The position numbers and the translations under genes are program-made. A model generated the notes under the pieces. That model made no database searches. It was not told the DNA's origin and saw nothing but the letters and a program-made list of their open reading frames with translations. From the NCBI GenBank assembly GCA_001599595.1, contig BCHH01000006.1, positions 989,197-1,053,196 on the forward strand: a DNA stretch of 64,000 nt. Reading direction: 5' to 3'. Source of the stretch: Beverwykella pulmonaria (taxonomy: Eukaryota > Ascomycota > Dothideomycetes > Pleosporales > Melanommataceae). Shown in pieces: positions 12,184 through 24,918 of this stretch (position 1 is the first letter of the stretch; each line of letters starts with the position of its first letter).

Positions 12184-12909
12184 CTACCAAGCAATCACCT
12201 CACCCCACCTATCCACCAACTTCCCACTATCCCCCTTCTCCATACTTTCGATAACCTTCAAACAGTCCCTCACGCTTTCCTCGACGCTGATAGCACCCTC
12301 CTCCTTCCACTCCACCAACCCCGTCTCAACTCTCCCAGGATGCAGTAGCAAAAATACCACCTCAGGAACATCAATGGCAAAGCTTTTCACAACAGCATTC
12401 AGCGCCGCTTTACTCGCCCGGTAGGCGTACCCTCCGCCATCCATATTGCTGGAGATAGAGCCCATCCTCGAGGAGAGGATGACGACTTTTGGCGTCGTGG
12501 TTGAGCGACGGAGATGTGGGAGAAGAGATTTTATCAGATTGAATGTTCCCCAGGTGTTTATCTCAAGGGTACGAAGCATGGTGGATTTGGTCATGACGGC
12601 GTAGGTTTCTGCTGCCGCGACATCTCCTCGATTCTCTTTAACGATGGAAGGGACTAAGCCTCGGATGCCCGCGGAGTGGATCACGAGGTCTATGTTCTCG
12701 TTCTTGAACTGGTCCGAAAATTGGTCGAGGGACGTCTCGGAGGAGACGTCGATGTTGTGGAATTCTACATGGGGTAGAGAGGATGCTGAAGTGGGAAGTG
12801 CTGTGATGTCGAGAGCGAGGATCCTTGACGCTGGTTGGGTGGAAGCGTAGTGTTGGAGAAAGGCGAGGCCGAGACCGGACGAGGCACCTGTTATTAGGAT
12901 CGTAGGCAT
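12184..12909 (-). CDS. Short-chain dehydrogenase/reductase
   Basis: The protein is a 241-residue, single-exon classical SDR, an NAD(P)-dependent oxidoreductase. It shows the TGASSGLG dinucleotide-binding glycine motif at residue 7, LALD after strand 2, HSAG in place of the usual NNAG, the catalytic Ser in VVILSSRMGSIS, YRASK (catalytic Tyr and Lys) and the HPGRVETG loop. Length is normal. It ends 105 bases after the convergent gene to its left and diverges from the DHH exopolyphosphatase-like gene to its right. The substrate cannot be inferred; nothing nearby forms an obvious pathway. Confidence 0.9.
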   Translation of the reverse strand: MPTILITGASSGLGLAFLQHYASTQPASRILALDITALPTSASSLPHVEFHNIDVSSETSLDQFSDQFKNENIDLVIHSAGIRGLVPSIVKENRGDVAAAETYAVMTKSTMLRTLEINTWGTFNLIKSLLPHLRRSTTTPKVVILSSRMGSISSNMDGGGYAYRASKAALNAVVKSFAIDVPEVVFLLLHPGRVETGLVEWKEEGAISVEESVRDCLKVIESMEKGDSGKLVDRWGEVIAW

Positions 12910-13290
12910 TTTGCTTGGGTAACGTTGTGGATGGTAGATTGAGCTAAGAATAGTATTTTAAGGTTGTCGAATTTGGCGCCAGGTGCTGAACGAGCGGGGA
13001 TATGGTGGCGTACACACTTAAGGTTAAGACTCAAATAAGCCAAAATAGGTTCACCATCGTATTCAGATGGGCATCTCAACAAGCATCTAATTAAATCATG
13101 TCCGATAAACGCAAAAACATGGATGGAAGTTAAAACTTCTACATCTGTGTATGACGCCATGCACTTCTAAGCATGGAAGTCTGCTTGGCATCCGGGCCTT
13201 TTATTGTTCCGAGTCTCATCTCACCAACTAGCCTTCATTCTTCATGAATATTTCACATCTTTCTTTCTTTTTCTTCTTCTTCACAGCAAC
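12910..13290. promoter_or_regulatory. Divergent promoter region, SDR / exopolyphosphatase-like
   Basis: The 380 bases lie between divergent starts. The plus-strand side ends in a dense pyrimidine tract (TTTCTTTCTTTTTCTTC, about 13258-13282) directly before CAACATG. This is a typical fungal initiator region. No other element is recognisable. Confidence 0.4.
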
Positions 13291-14693
13291 ATGAAGTCCC
13301 TCTTCATACTCTCCGCGGCGGTTCTAGCAGCCATTCCAGTAGCGGCTTTCTCACGGCACAATGAGCATCGAGACCAAGTCCCTATCAAAGGTTCCAAGGA
13401 AATTGGAGTAGGCCATTTCAGCGAGTGGAGCCGCACTACCAAGAAAGAATTCCTCATCGATTGGCAAGCGGGGAAAGTGTCGGAATGGACGCTCGTCCAG
13501 GGGAACGAGGGCGGGGATCTGGACTCCATGACCTCGGCGCTCACGTGGGCATATCACCTCGGGCACTCGACACAAAACACATCGAGTCCTATCAAAGCTA
13601 TTGCGCTCCTCCAGACACCAACCGATGCTCTAGATCTTCGCCCAGAGAACAAACTCGCGCTCAAGAACTCCCAGATGACGAGTGGGCATGAGGATCTGCT
13701 TACCATGAACGAATTGCCTGAAGATCCAGAGACGCTGAGTCCCAAGCTCAGAGGTATCGTACTCGTCGACCACGCCGAACCGCAGCGAAAGTGGCAGAAA
13801 GCAAAGATTCTGAGCATCTTCGACCACCACGTTGACCGGGGTGCGGGACCGGACGCCGAGCCCCGCATCTTTGAGACGACGGCGAGCTGTACTTCGCTTG
13901 TGGCGCGCCAGATGCTGGATGAACTGGAGAAGTTGGATCAGGAATACCATATGCCGCATGAGTTGCTGGAGCTTATTCTTGGCGCCATCGCTATTGATTC
14001 GCGCGGGTTGCACAGGGATTCGAGCAGCAAGACGGATATCGAGACGTCTCAACGTGTGTTGAAGAGAAGCAATTGGGCTAAGGAAAATCTCAATAACGTC
14101 ATGGAAGGCCTCGACAACAACCTCAGCAACGCAAAACATGACCTCGGACATCTCGGTCTCCGAGATCTGTTGCGGAGAGACTGGAAGGGCGATCTCGTCG
14201 ATACAGTTTCTCCTTCTACGCCTACGGTTAGCCTGGGCTTCGCTTCGATTCCGTATTCGATGGACTACCAGATCGACAAGACAGATTTCGAGGAGCTGTT
14301 TGATTGGTTTGCGATTCACGCTGCGTGGACGGCGGAGGCGGGTGTCGATGTTAGTGTTATGTTGAATAATTACAAGGTTGTTGAGAATGGGAAGAAGAGG
14401 AAGATTAGGGAGATTGCGTTGGTTGTGAGGGATGATGTGAGGATTGTAGGTTTACCTCTAACAGAACTACTGTTTCCATTTGCTAACGGAGTACCTCACA
14501 GAACCAAGATCAGGCCGACACTCTCTTCCGCGTCATCTTCGATGCGCTCACAACAAACTCTAGTATCTCGCTTACGCCCTGGCATAGAGCCAAAGAGCTT
14601 GCGCCGAGGCAGATGGTTTGGACACATCAGTCTGATTCCGGAAGGAAGGTCATTCGGCCTATTGTTGAGGATGCAGTCATGGCGTGGGAATAA
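13291..14693 (+). CDS. DHH-family exopolyphosphatase-like protein with signal peptide
   Basis: The product resembles fungal Ppx1, a DHH/DHHA2 phosphoesterase that removes terminal phosphate from polyphosphate. Exons 13291-14445 and 14502-14693 join to 448 residues; reading through the 56-nt intron would replace the true C-terminus. Motifs are GNEGGDLDSMTSAL (metal-binding), VLVDHAE, FDHHVDRG (the DHH signature) and GAIAIDSRG. The last exon encodes NQDQADTLFRV and RQMVWTHQSDSGRK...IRPIVEDA, as expected for the DHHA2 end. It differs from cytosolic yeast Ppx1 in having an N-terminal hydrophobic segment, MKSLFILSAAVLAAIPVAAF, that looks like a cleavable signal peptide, so a vacuolar or secreted form is possible. 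I chose this ATG because the upstream extension begins with a TTG. Confidence 0.87.
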
Positions 14694-17600
14694 GAGCTCT
14701 CGGGTACCATCGTGTGGACACCAACAATGAAAAAGCGGACTAAAGTGGAAAGTGTTGACGAAAGTGTTGATATTGAGATACTTGTATACTATTTGTGTAT
14801 ATACCCGGATCTATCGAGACTGAATTCTTGGCTGGCCATTTTTCATTCTCTATAGATGTCTTACATCAACGTACGCCACTATCTAAGATGAGTCACAATA
14901 ATCATTGAAGGAACATGTATCTTACAAGAGGTGTAATTCTAGCACACGCTGCATTCTCCACAACCTAGCACAACATCCACAGTGAGCCTACAACTCCCCA
15001 TCCCTCTCCCCACCTCTCTCACTATGCATCAGCGTCGAGCCGCTCAAACTCTACTGAGTAACTAGTGACCGCGAAGAAGAACTCGACCACACACTCCCCA
15101 CGCTGCCCTCGCTGCCTTCTCCGCCACCTACAATATGTATCTCCATCCCCTTCATCAAACGCCTCCCCAAAAAATTTTCAGCTATTTCGTAGCTGATAGG
15201 ACGCCGTACCTTACTAGACTCAATGTACTAGTCTCCGTTCCGCGTTCTCAACATATACTTCTGTGAGTCTTTCCCGAGGGGCTAAAGTTTGTAAACGTGC
15301 CAGCCACCGTGGGGTTACCATCATCCTGACATGCCTTTGATCCAGCCCAACATACCCGCCTGACAAGTGACAGAACAGATGGTTTTTGCATTTCTAGCCC
15401 GCTTAGGCTACTCCCTTGTCCACTTCTAGCCAGCCTCCAGTACGCCGAGTGTGAGCTGATTATCATTGCGAAATCGTGTAACCGTCTTCGTAGTTAAGTG
15501 GATCATAAGTCGCCGATAGGACAATGCACACGGCACTTAACTTTGAGCTCTTAAAATAATCCCCACAATACGGCTGAAGCCAGACTAGGTTAGGATTAGT
15601 CGCTTTCCATCACCTGATTCCCACGGACAACTTAATTTTTCTTCTTCTTTAACATGCTTCAACATAGTAGGAGCGTTAATGAGAGAAGATGCAGCGGAGC
15701 GAACGCGTGAACCCCTAGTGAACATTTAATAGTATTTAGATTTGAAAAATATTCAGCACTACAAAGACAGTGTAAGAGTATCCTAGTTAGCTAACATTAC
15801 GTAGGCATGTTTGAGGTTGAGGAGTGGGCTGGTTGTGTCTGATTTACCTCTCACTTCTGGACCAATGATTCTTGTGAGGCTTGGCAAAACTTACCTTCTT
15901 AACTAGACGAGACTGGTGTGAGCAGACTCGCACTGTTCTGGAGGTGGTCGGATCACCCATTAGGTGCAAGCTAAAATAAACTTAACCATCCTCCAACTCG
16001 ACCTTGAACATGCCGCCGGCCACCTTAACTCTCTCTTGTAGACACCGGAAGCCTCGATATAGCAGACTGTCTCATTATATAGTATCCCTGGGCCCCTCTG
16101 TAAATTAGAAGTATAATTAAACAGAAGGTGGTTATGCGCATTATAAGAACATAACCATGCACATTTGGATAATATATGAATCCTGGCCCCTTTTGTGCTG
16201 ACACCTCTATCGTCCAACTTTCAGATTGTTGGAATTCGGTATCTAGGAGAAAAGCGACTATCCTTCCGTCTAGTTTTGTAAGACTCTCCGCACTTGTCCT
16301 TCAGTTCTTCTGCTGAGTTGGTTGACTCGAACGTTTATGTTTCTGGGGTGTGTGTATCCATATCTGTATTGGTATATCTCTTCTCGAAATTCCTTTCGCC
16401 AGTCGTCAATTTAGATTCGCAGGCCAGATTCTTGCGCTTGACAAATCCTAGCTTTTAAGTATGTCTCACTGTAGCTCCCTTGCCCATGTCTGGGAACCTT
16501 GTGTATACGCACTTCGCTTCGAGGCTCTTTTTATGCATTGAGTATATATGCTGGTGGCGGGTCTTCAGGTTCGGGCGGGTTTTGTAGATGTCCGGGTTCT
16601 AGGGATAATGCGTACTCGACTTATTGCCAAAGTTGACGCGAAAGGTTTTGTGCTTTGTGCAGAACTCGAGTGCGGTAGTTAAGACTTTACTAGCTTTCGT
16701 GGAGGAGCAGGGAAAGCGGTATGACTATTTCGAGGATGAAGAGGGCGTGTTGTGGTGGTCCATGAATACGAACAACTAGTCGTACATGGTGTTGGGGCTT
16801 TGGCAGATCCTTTAGTATGCTTGCCGAAGTGTAAGAAGGAAGACGATTTCGAGGAGAAAAGTTAGTGTGGAAGGCTTGGTCGTTCATGTGTAAGTAATGT
16901 TCTTGATATAGATTTGAGAGTTTGTTGCTTCAGGAGCAAGTATTGAAAGTTTATATGTTGGTGATCATAGAAGGATTATCTTCAGATCGCCATGCTAGTG
17001 GAGCAACAGTAACCAGTAACAAAGAAGAAGCGCTGACACGACGCTATTCACTTAGAAATAGATGTCAATACTGGGGGNGGGGGGGGGGGGGGGGAGTGAG
17101 TTCATGATGACCAAAGACAGCAGAAATAGAAATTCCACCATGAATTCGACATCGGCATCGAAAAAGCAAGGCCTTGAATGCGAAATATGAGATTGTGCCT
17201 CCGCCTATCTTCATGCCCCAAAGCTACCAACGCTTTAGCATTAACAAAATATAGTTATGCTTAAAATTACAATTCATGCAATTCCATACCTTTGAACCAC
17301 CCAAAACCCGCGTCAAAAGCCTGCAAAAACACCATCTTTCAACAAAACTTTCTCTTTTCCTATGGTTCCCCATCACCACTCTGCCCATTCCCCCAACTTG
17401 AACCTCCCCTCTACCCAAAGAGTCCAGAGAGACCGTCAAAGTTCTCACCCTGTGAGTGCGGGGAGCCGGGTGTGTGGAAGGAGGATTCGTGCAGGTAGTT
17501 GAGGTTGATGGAGGGCGGGGGATGCGGAAGCGTATAGAGGGTTGTTGGTGGGTAGCATAGGGGCTAAGTAGGTTGTGTGGGGGCTCTTTGGGTTTGGTGA

Positions 17601-18248
17601 GGGCTGTGGCTGGTTAACGTTCGGCGTCGTTCGGTACCGTTGTCGATCTCCACATTATAGGTACGGTATGTGTAGCGAGATTTCGAATTTTGGATATTGG
17701 TAAGTTTTTACATGTTGCATAATGGGAGAGATCGCGGCACGGCTTTCCCCATATGCACCTCGAATGGCGCACAGATGGGCGAAACTAAATTCACGAATTC
17801 TAACTCGAAATGACACATATTAACTATGTAACTCGATGTACGCATTGAACCATGACGTGACGTAGCGGCAAGATTCAAGAGAGTGCTGGATGGCATTTGG
17901 CACTGGCTGTGAAAGTTGGAAGTCTATTTCTTCATTCATTCTAGACCAATACATTATTACAAGCGTACAAATGCCACGGCTGATAAAGCAGTGAAGCAAA
18001 TTAGAAATTAAGTGCCGCGTCTTGCGACTTAGCGACGGGTATAAACGATGATAGAAACCGTGAAAACAATTGACGACCAGAAGATATGAAATTTTGAAGC
18101 GAGTGAATGTGAGTTCGCATGGAGTGACCAAAACCAATCTATGCCGGGGCTTATGGACAGGCTATATATGCCAAGACGTGTAAGATATTGACAAAGGAAA
18201 TTTTCGGTGACGCGTAAATCATAACATATCAATAACATGTGAAAGCGG
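14694..18248. other. Gene-empty tract with poly-G and one N
   Basis: This is about 3.5 kb with no supportable gene. All open frames are below 110 codons and lack motifs. Parts near 15650-16200 and 17700-18240 are AT-rich. A poly-G run at 17073-17094 is interrupted by an N at 17078, marking a sequencing or assembly uncertainty. I found no tRNA, TIR or long tandem repeat. Confidence 0.5.
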
Positions 18249-21200
18249 TTATCTCTTCCAAAAACTCTTCCTGCGTTCCTTCTTTCGTTCGCGCTCCTCC
18301 TCATCGATTAGCTTCTGGATATTTTTCAACCCACCCTTCGTAATTGGTGGTGGAATTGCATCTAGAATCGGTCGTGTTGACTCGCTACCGGTCCTCCTTG
18401 TCAAGAGCTCGCCATCATTGTCATCCTTAGATGCGAGTGATAAAGCGGAATAGATGTCCATTGTGCCCTTCTTCCTGGGCTCCGGGGGATTCATCCTGAG
18501 CGGCGAGAGTGGTTCTAGATACTTCACAGGTGCAATGGACTCGGTCGAGAAGGACTTAGAAAGAGGCTTTGGCCTTTTGTGGGTGGAAAGAGCTTCCGAA
18601 GAGTACGAATGTGGAAGGCGTAGTGAAGGCATTGGCGCCGAGAGAGCGACCCCAATACCTATGCTGGAGTCAACGGTGTCAACGGTGTTAATAGATGTAG
18701 GGGAGGCTGGCAATTGCGCGATTTCTGCACTTTCGGTATCGAAGTTGAAGCGAAACTCGCTATGTCGGTTTGGTGTCGTGGGTGTAGCAGTCCTCGAAGA
18801 TATGGAAGATTTCCGAGCGTTACGCGTTGGTGTACCTTCGACGGAAACGAAACCTCCGAGAAGACCGCTATCCTCAATGCTTCTATCCTCAATGATGCTG
18901 TCCTTGTGTTCATAGGAGTCGCCATTAGTGCTCGATTTCGACGACGTAGAGCCTTGATCGCTCCAGAATGGACTGTCTAACGAGGTTGCACTGCCAGATG
19001 AGCTTAGAGTCTTTTTGTGTTCAATGGGACTGATAATTTGGTCGACTTGAAAAGTGTCGAGAAGAGGTGTGCGTGGACGCTCGACCAGGTCGTAGTGAAG
19101 CTGCAAGTTTGATGGTCGCCTGGGATGTAAGGTGGAATCAGGTGTGAGAGGCCGTAACCATGACGATTCGGGACTGCAACCATCTGGAAGAACGGATTTA
19201 GATGTGTTGTTAGAGTTGATGATAGATCCCGACCGTGAGACGGTATTGGAGGATGAGACAACCACTGTCTCGTTCAGCCCGTTTCCGTACCCGTGAACCA
19301 GAATTTCGCAGAAGGGTTTGGCGGGCGTTTTCAGCACTATGCTGTTCCTGCGGGAGCCTAGAGAACCAAAGGAAAGACGCCTGAAGGATCGGACAGACGA
19401 GTTGCGGGAAGGCAAAGAAAGTTTTAGTGGTGCTGGAATTTCAACTGATACGGGTCTGCTGGTTGTGGGTGTTGCATCCTGATTCGTGTGGGTGAAGTAG
19501 TCACCTGTTTGGCAATCGGGCTGGATCTCAAATGTTTTAGGTGTATTATTGGAAAGGTCGCAGCCTGACTCCGATAGATAGGTATTGATCACGTCTGGCA
19601 CGTGAACAGAGCTGACAACGGGGGCCGTCAAAGCTTTTGTACGAACCTGCCAAGGGGACTTTTCTGTCACGAGACAGCAGAGTGGGTATCTAGGCCTTTC
19701 ACTGTCGCGGACCTCCTTCGGGGCTCGGATGGCTGAGATTAAGTACTGTAATGTCCCATAGATTAAAAGCCAACGAACCTTGCGTGCGTCGGCCATAGAA
19801 ACCTTCTCATCGCGCTGGTTGAGAGCGCATTGCCGTTCGAATCGCATGTAGGCTTGAACAAGTGGGCAGCTAGTGACTGAAATGTCTCGAGAGTTTGTTG
19901 CTGCCGTGAGTGCGGCTCGAGTCGTCATATAGCGATCCGTTTTCGCCTGTTTAGAGCCCAGAGTAAGTGTTCTCAAAGTCTTCTGTGATTGTGTACTCTT
20001 CTTTAAAGGTACATGCTGAGGTAGTAATGGGAGAGGATGCGGGAGTGCAGGAAATCCATTTCGCCTGTCGAAGTTCTCAACATTTTGTAAGACACATATC
20101 CCACCACTTGCTGGCTTTTGTGAGGAGAGATCGGTGGTCGATTCGAAGTCCACGAGATATTCGTATAGGTTCTTGAAGTCGAAATGCATGGACTTGTAAA
20201 GTGCTTTCGAGAAAGAAGCATCTTTCGGTGGAGGCCAGTAGCCGAATTTTTCCACATAGAAGCCACGCAAGAACGAGCGGAACCGGTCAAGGTGTATTCG
20301 GCCGCCGTCGGATAGCCCAAAAAAGGCAGGGGACAAATCATCCTCCAAGAAATTACTCACGGCTATCATCACGCGATCAAGTTGAATATCCATATCTAGA
20401 TACGATCGGGTTATTAAGGCTTTCGTCAGACGCGATATGGACTGTGTTATCATGTTAGTATGATATTCCAACGTTAACCTGGCATCACCTACCTCGAATT
20501 CTGGGCTCAAGCTGAGTGTCCCATTCATGCCAACACAATGCGCGAATGCGTCAATCCAGATAGTCCGTAATCTGTAGTGCTCCGCGTAGTATAGCATGGC
20601 CAACGCGTAGTCTTGACAGTCAACAAAGTCCCGATAACCTTGGTCCTCGGCGTAGTCTAGGAAGTCTTGGTGGTTGTTGATTCGTCCCGACCGGAAGAGA
20701 TGCATTCTCTCCTGTAGCTCCACCAACGTCTGACCCATATGCTTACCCACTAATGGTTTACCAAACACAAAGGCAAAGAAATTGCGCGTTGTTATATGCC
20801 AATTGAAGGAGTTCTCTCGGGACGCGTTGTCTGGCGCTGGAATATAGAGCTCCACTACGTTTGTACTAGAGTTCGGTGCACTGCATATACTTGACGCGCG
20901 CCTCGAGGGGCATGTGGTTGAGCCAGAGGTGGTCATCCGTGCAAAACAAAGGCTGAACATGGCGCCACAATTGCTGCGTTGGAGAGCTTTGAATGGGACG
21001 CAGAAGGACGGTCCTCGTTGTGACTGCCCGCGGGAATAGAGGTGGACGAGACAGTCACCATCTTCAAACCATAGCTCCGTGTCCTGTAGATCCCACATTA
21101 GGAAATGTCTTCAAATGTTGTAGGCGAGTACTCACCCTTCTCAATCCATCCCAATCACTCACTGTACGCGTCCGGCCTGCCCACCTCTTGACTTTCGCTG

Positions 21201-21534
21201 AGGACATCGGGTTTCGCTGAGGAACACAGCGGCCGGCGGACCTTGGCCTCGTTCTTGCGCTGCTCGAGATACGCAGTGACGCGTGTCTTGGTGATGAGAG
21301 CCTACTCGAGTGGTTTTTTAGAAGCTCAAAGGGTCCATCTCGCGTAGGAAGACCCTGGGGTCTTGTTGACGACTTATCGCCCTGTAATAGGGCTGTAGGA
21401 AACTCAGCTGATGGCCTCACGTTGGCTGGGCTAGATGTGGTAGTGAAATTGCGTTGCTCGTCCAGACAGGGATCAGATGGTAGAGTGTTGCTGTCGAAAT
21501 TGGACAAGTGGGCGGCCGTCTGTTTCGCGTGCAT
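18249..21534 (-). CDS. Large fungal-specific protein (DUF8004-type)
   Basis: Two exons, 21534-21136 and 21083-18249, join to 1,077 residues; the 52-nt intron puts DWDGLRR next to DTELWFEDGDCLVHLYSRGQ. The segment from about residue 120 to 540 (VHLYSRGQSQRGPSF, LYIPAP, HITTRNFFAFVFGKPLVG, HRLRTIWIDAFAHCVGMN-like core, RMIAVSNFLEDDLSP-like core, FGYWPPP) is what I know as the fungal DUF8004 region; its function is unknown. A second conserved patch (ADARKVRWLLIYGTLQYLISA) lies near residue 575. The remainder is Ser/Thr/Pro-rich and probably disordered, and the end is strongly basic (EEERERKKERRKSFWKR). The N-terminal exon is also Ser/Arg-rich. No catalytic motif is visible. The start at 21534 is the first ATG; an upstream TTG was not used. 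Confidence 0.8.
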
Positions 21535-24500
21535 AGTCGGGCTATTAATAGGCACTTGCAAATATTGAGACAGTGGAGGCTGGCTTTTGTGTTTATAAAT
21601 GCAAGAGGCAGAAAGCAGTGGTTACATGAAGTTACCTAACCCCCAGCGTCGAAGTTGAAAACGAGCAGATGACGTTCCCGTGTTTCGGGAACACACAGAG
21701 TGTATTTGTATCCGGGTCTGAATTGTGAACTCAGCTTCGTCGCGACATTCACACCCACAGTCCGGGCCGTGCTGGCGTGTTTTGCTGGTTTGGGTGGCTG
21801 CAGCTTGGAAGACCAGCCGGAGCGAACGGCGACGCTAGATTAGGAGATGCACGAAGCAGATCGCCGCCAAGCGTGGTGAGGAAGAGACGGATGCGGGCAA
21901 GTGCTGCCCAGCCGACAGCGATCCCACCCCAACTGCACCACGCCTAGGACGCTTGTGCAGCAGAGGGGACAGGTGCTGTGGCTTGCTGAACAGTAAAAGG
22001 CGTGCTTTCCGTGACGCTAGGCGCAGCCAGCTAGCTGCCAAAGACCAGATGGCGCTGCGTGCAAGCGATCATCGACATCGTCTGCGGAGGTCGGAGACAC
22101 GCTGCAACGACACCTGGGTTTCATCATCTCGTCGCTGTTGTGCCATGCACCTAGCCAGCTCCAAGTACTGAGGAGGATACCTGTGTAGGTCACAAATATC
22201 CATAGCGAGATGCAGCCTCGCAGCCACGGGAGCGCCTCGTGAGGAATTGAGGGCTGAATGCTGTCGCCGTCGAACGTGGAGATTGAGGGATGGCATCTCG
22301 AGGGTCCAGAAGGTTCAGCGGATCGCCCAGCAAGGGTCCTGCCTGACATCGGGAGGTCGGGGTTTATTCCAGTGCGCTGGCCTCTCCCCTCTCCGCCATT
22401 TCTGGGATTCGATACCCTTCCTCTTCATGGTCCAACTGCAAGAGACCTGCCTATCCTCATGACGTCTTGCTGTCTTGTCGTGCTGTCGTCGTCCAGTTGC
22501 TGGTGCATTTCGTGTGTAGTAAGCACAGCAGCCATCTCAAAACCTTTAACCAATGGCAAGGTGGGCGGGTGGAAATCCGGCTTGTGGGGATGCGACGCCC
22601 CGGCTCTCCCCACGGAAACACGCATCATGTCTATCGCGTCCCTCTTCAATTCAACTCCACTTCACATCGATATCTTGCTCGTAATTCGTCATCTTGTGCG
22701 TTATCTCTGCATGCAATTCTCCGATGAGAAACGGTCAGCGCCCACGGTACCAGCTGGCTTTCTTCCTTGGACATGAACCACATCCACTTCGAGCATGCAC
22801 CAGGCCTCGCGACGGCAGCCTTCCTCCTTGTATGAGCGCCATTATAGCAGGAGAGTTGCACTGGCGATACTAGCTTGTCGCTCAAGCCAATCTCCTGCTT
22901 TAGCCCCCGCGTTATTCATCTTGATGACGGCACGGTGATCAAACCATAGAAGGTTTTGTAGAGAAGTCTACATAACCTAGTCATACAAAGCAGAAAGTTT
23001 AGAGTTCGATACAGACCTCCTATCCTAGAGAGTAGATCCTTGCTCCCTGGCATCCCACAATTAACAATCATCTGTCCCAACGAAACAAAGCCACTCGTCT
23101 TTCCTACCGACGCCCCAAGCTCCCAAAGTCTTTTTGCCCCACTACCGTGGACACGCGTCAGGGGATGATCTTATATTGAACCGCTTACTGGTCTCCTCCC
23201 GTTAAGCGACCCACCTTGTGCGAATTTGTCTGCTGCCTGTTAACATTCTCCTCAAAATCATACCACTGCAAAACGTGCACTCATTCGTGCAACGGATACC
23301 CCATGGAAACTCCAATACAGCTTTTGCGTAGGATGATGCACTTTCGGAGGCTTCAGGCTGATTCTATCGGCCCAGGCGTGTCTTCCATGGTTCTCCTTGT
23401 TACGGACTGAAAGAACGGGACAAACCTTTGCCGCAGGACTTTAGACATTAGGCATACAAATGTTTCTCAACGTTAGCCTTGACCTACGTCATTTAAATTT
23501 GCATCGTCCTCGTAGGAATCTGTGTGTACACAACTCTCACTCCGTAATGTCAAAAGGACGTATCAGCCCCTTCTACAGAGTGAGTTTATTCTCACCCACG
23601 TCAAGACAGACTGTTGATCTCTCAAACGCGTCTTCAGTTGCATTGAAAATGCACCTACCTAGGTCGATCATCGCTCTAGCAGATTCTGTCACGTAGAAAG
23701 AACTCTTTTGTTTTTCACCGTCTCTCAATTAACCTTTTTTTTTCCCAAATTTTTTTGAAACACGATCTGCCAAGATTTTCATTTCTACCTCACAATATTA
23801 CGCAGCACATGGTGAGTTAATCTCCACCAATTGGAGAAGTCGCTTCGCACATATGGCTACAGTGGCGTGGTCTCGAGGAGTTGAAGTAACAGGGTATCGG
23901 TGTGAAAGACCCTGGCGACCTTAAGTATTGGTGTGGATGGTCTAAGGAATTGTCTTCAGGAACTGTTAGCGTGCGAGCAAGTTTTATTTCTTGATGTTTT
24001 GCCCGAGCTCAAAACCTCTACGTCCCTGAGTCGCAACACTACTAGGGCATTACTCCCTTTACCTATAAAAATTAATAAAAGCTAGTCACGCCCGCCCATG
24101 AGTGGTGTGAGTTGTGCATTTTACACTACCAACCAGATCAACAGAGCAACTTCTAGGCGTCTTCCTATTAAGCGTCACAAACTCTGTACGTCTCGAAAAT
24201 TGCTACGAGACAATAATTATTTCGTGATATCGGAACGGTCTAAGGCTTTACGGTCAAATTTCGATATTCCTCTCTTCTGAAAGCAATTGTCTTCTTTGGA
24301 ATGAGAATGTCAATCTTTTTCAACACTTTTTTAAATTCAGACGCGCAATTTCTAATATCCGTAGGGATACCGGATAACTAAGTGTATAAAGGGCGTTCTG
24401 AGAGTGTTGGTCTCACAGCGGTATTGCAATTGCAATGGGGGTGTTCTAAATGAGGTGTTGATTCATGTATGTGTCTATGTGAGGTGCGGCTGAGGGATTC

Positions 24501-24918
24501 GTCCCATCCCTCTGCCGCCAAGCATGACTAATGCCTGACGTTCAATATACTCCCAACAGAGAGACTGTCACTACTAAACCCTCGGTAACCTGCCGACTCT
24601 CCGTGACCATCGCTCAGCTAGAATTGACAGCCCACTGTCCACCAACCTAATCCCACATGCACTAGCTCCTAACCAGACTGAACTCTTTCAACGGCTTGCT
24701 ATATCATACCTCACTAAACCTAGTCACTATTTTTCACGGGCGTAAGTGGTGTTTGGTAACTTCGGTCGCTCTCAGAGCCCTAGTCCACCCGGAGGCAGCG
24801 TTATCCTCATCATTCACCTTTGTCGTTTCTACTATATCCATCGCCTCGTTCACTCTCTTTCTCTTCGTAATCTTCGTAATCTTTCGTTCCTTCATCCTCG
24901 CTGCTGTTACTCCCTTCC
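21535..24918. other. Gene-poor tract of about 3.4 kb
   Basis: I see no supportable gene. The longest frame is 22258-22776 plus (172 codons). It has no motif, is overlapped by minus-strand frames of similar quality and reads like chance. The tract between about 23700 and 24900 is AT-rich with short T-runs. No RNA gene, TIR or tandem array was recognised. Confidence 0.45.

Noticed and set aside
14446..14730. Read-through C-terminus of the exopolyphosphatase-like frame
   Set aside because: A 56-nt intron at 14446-14501 restores a family-typical C-terminus ending at 14693.
18454..18915. 153-codon plus-strand frame
   Set aside because: Antisense shadow of the large DUF8004-type exon.
22258..22776. 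172-codon plus-strand frame in the gene-poor tract
   Set aside because: No recognisable motif and several overlapping frames of equal length; probably chance.
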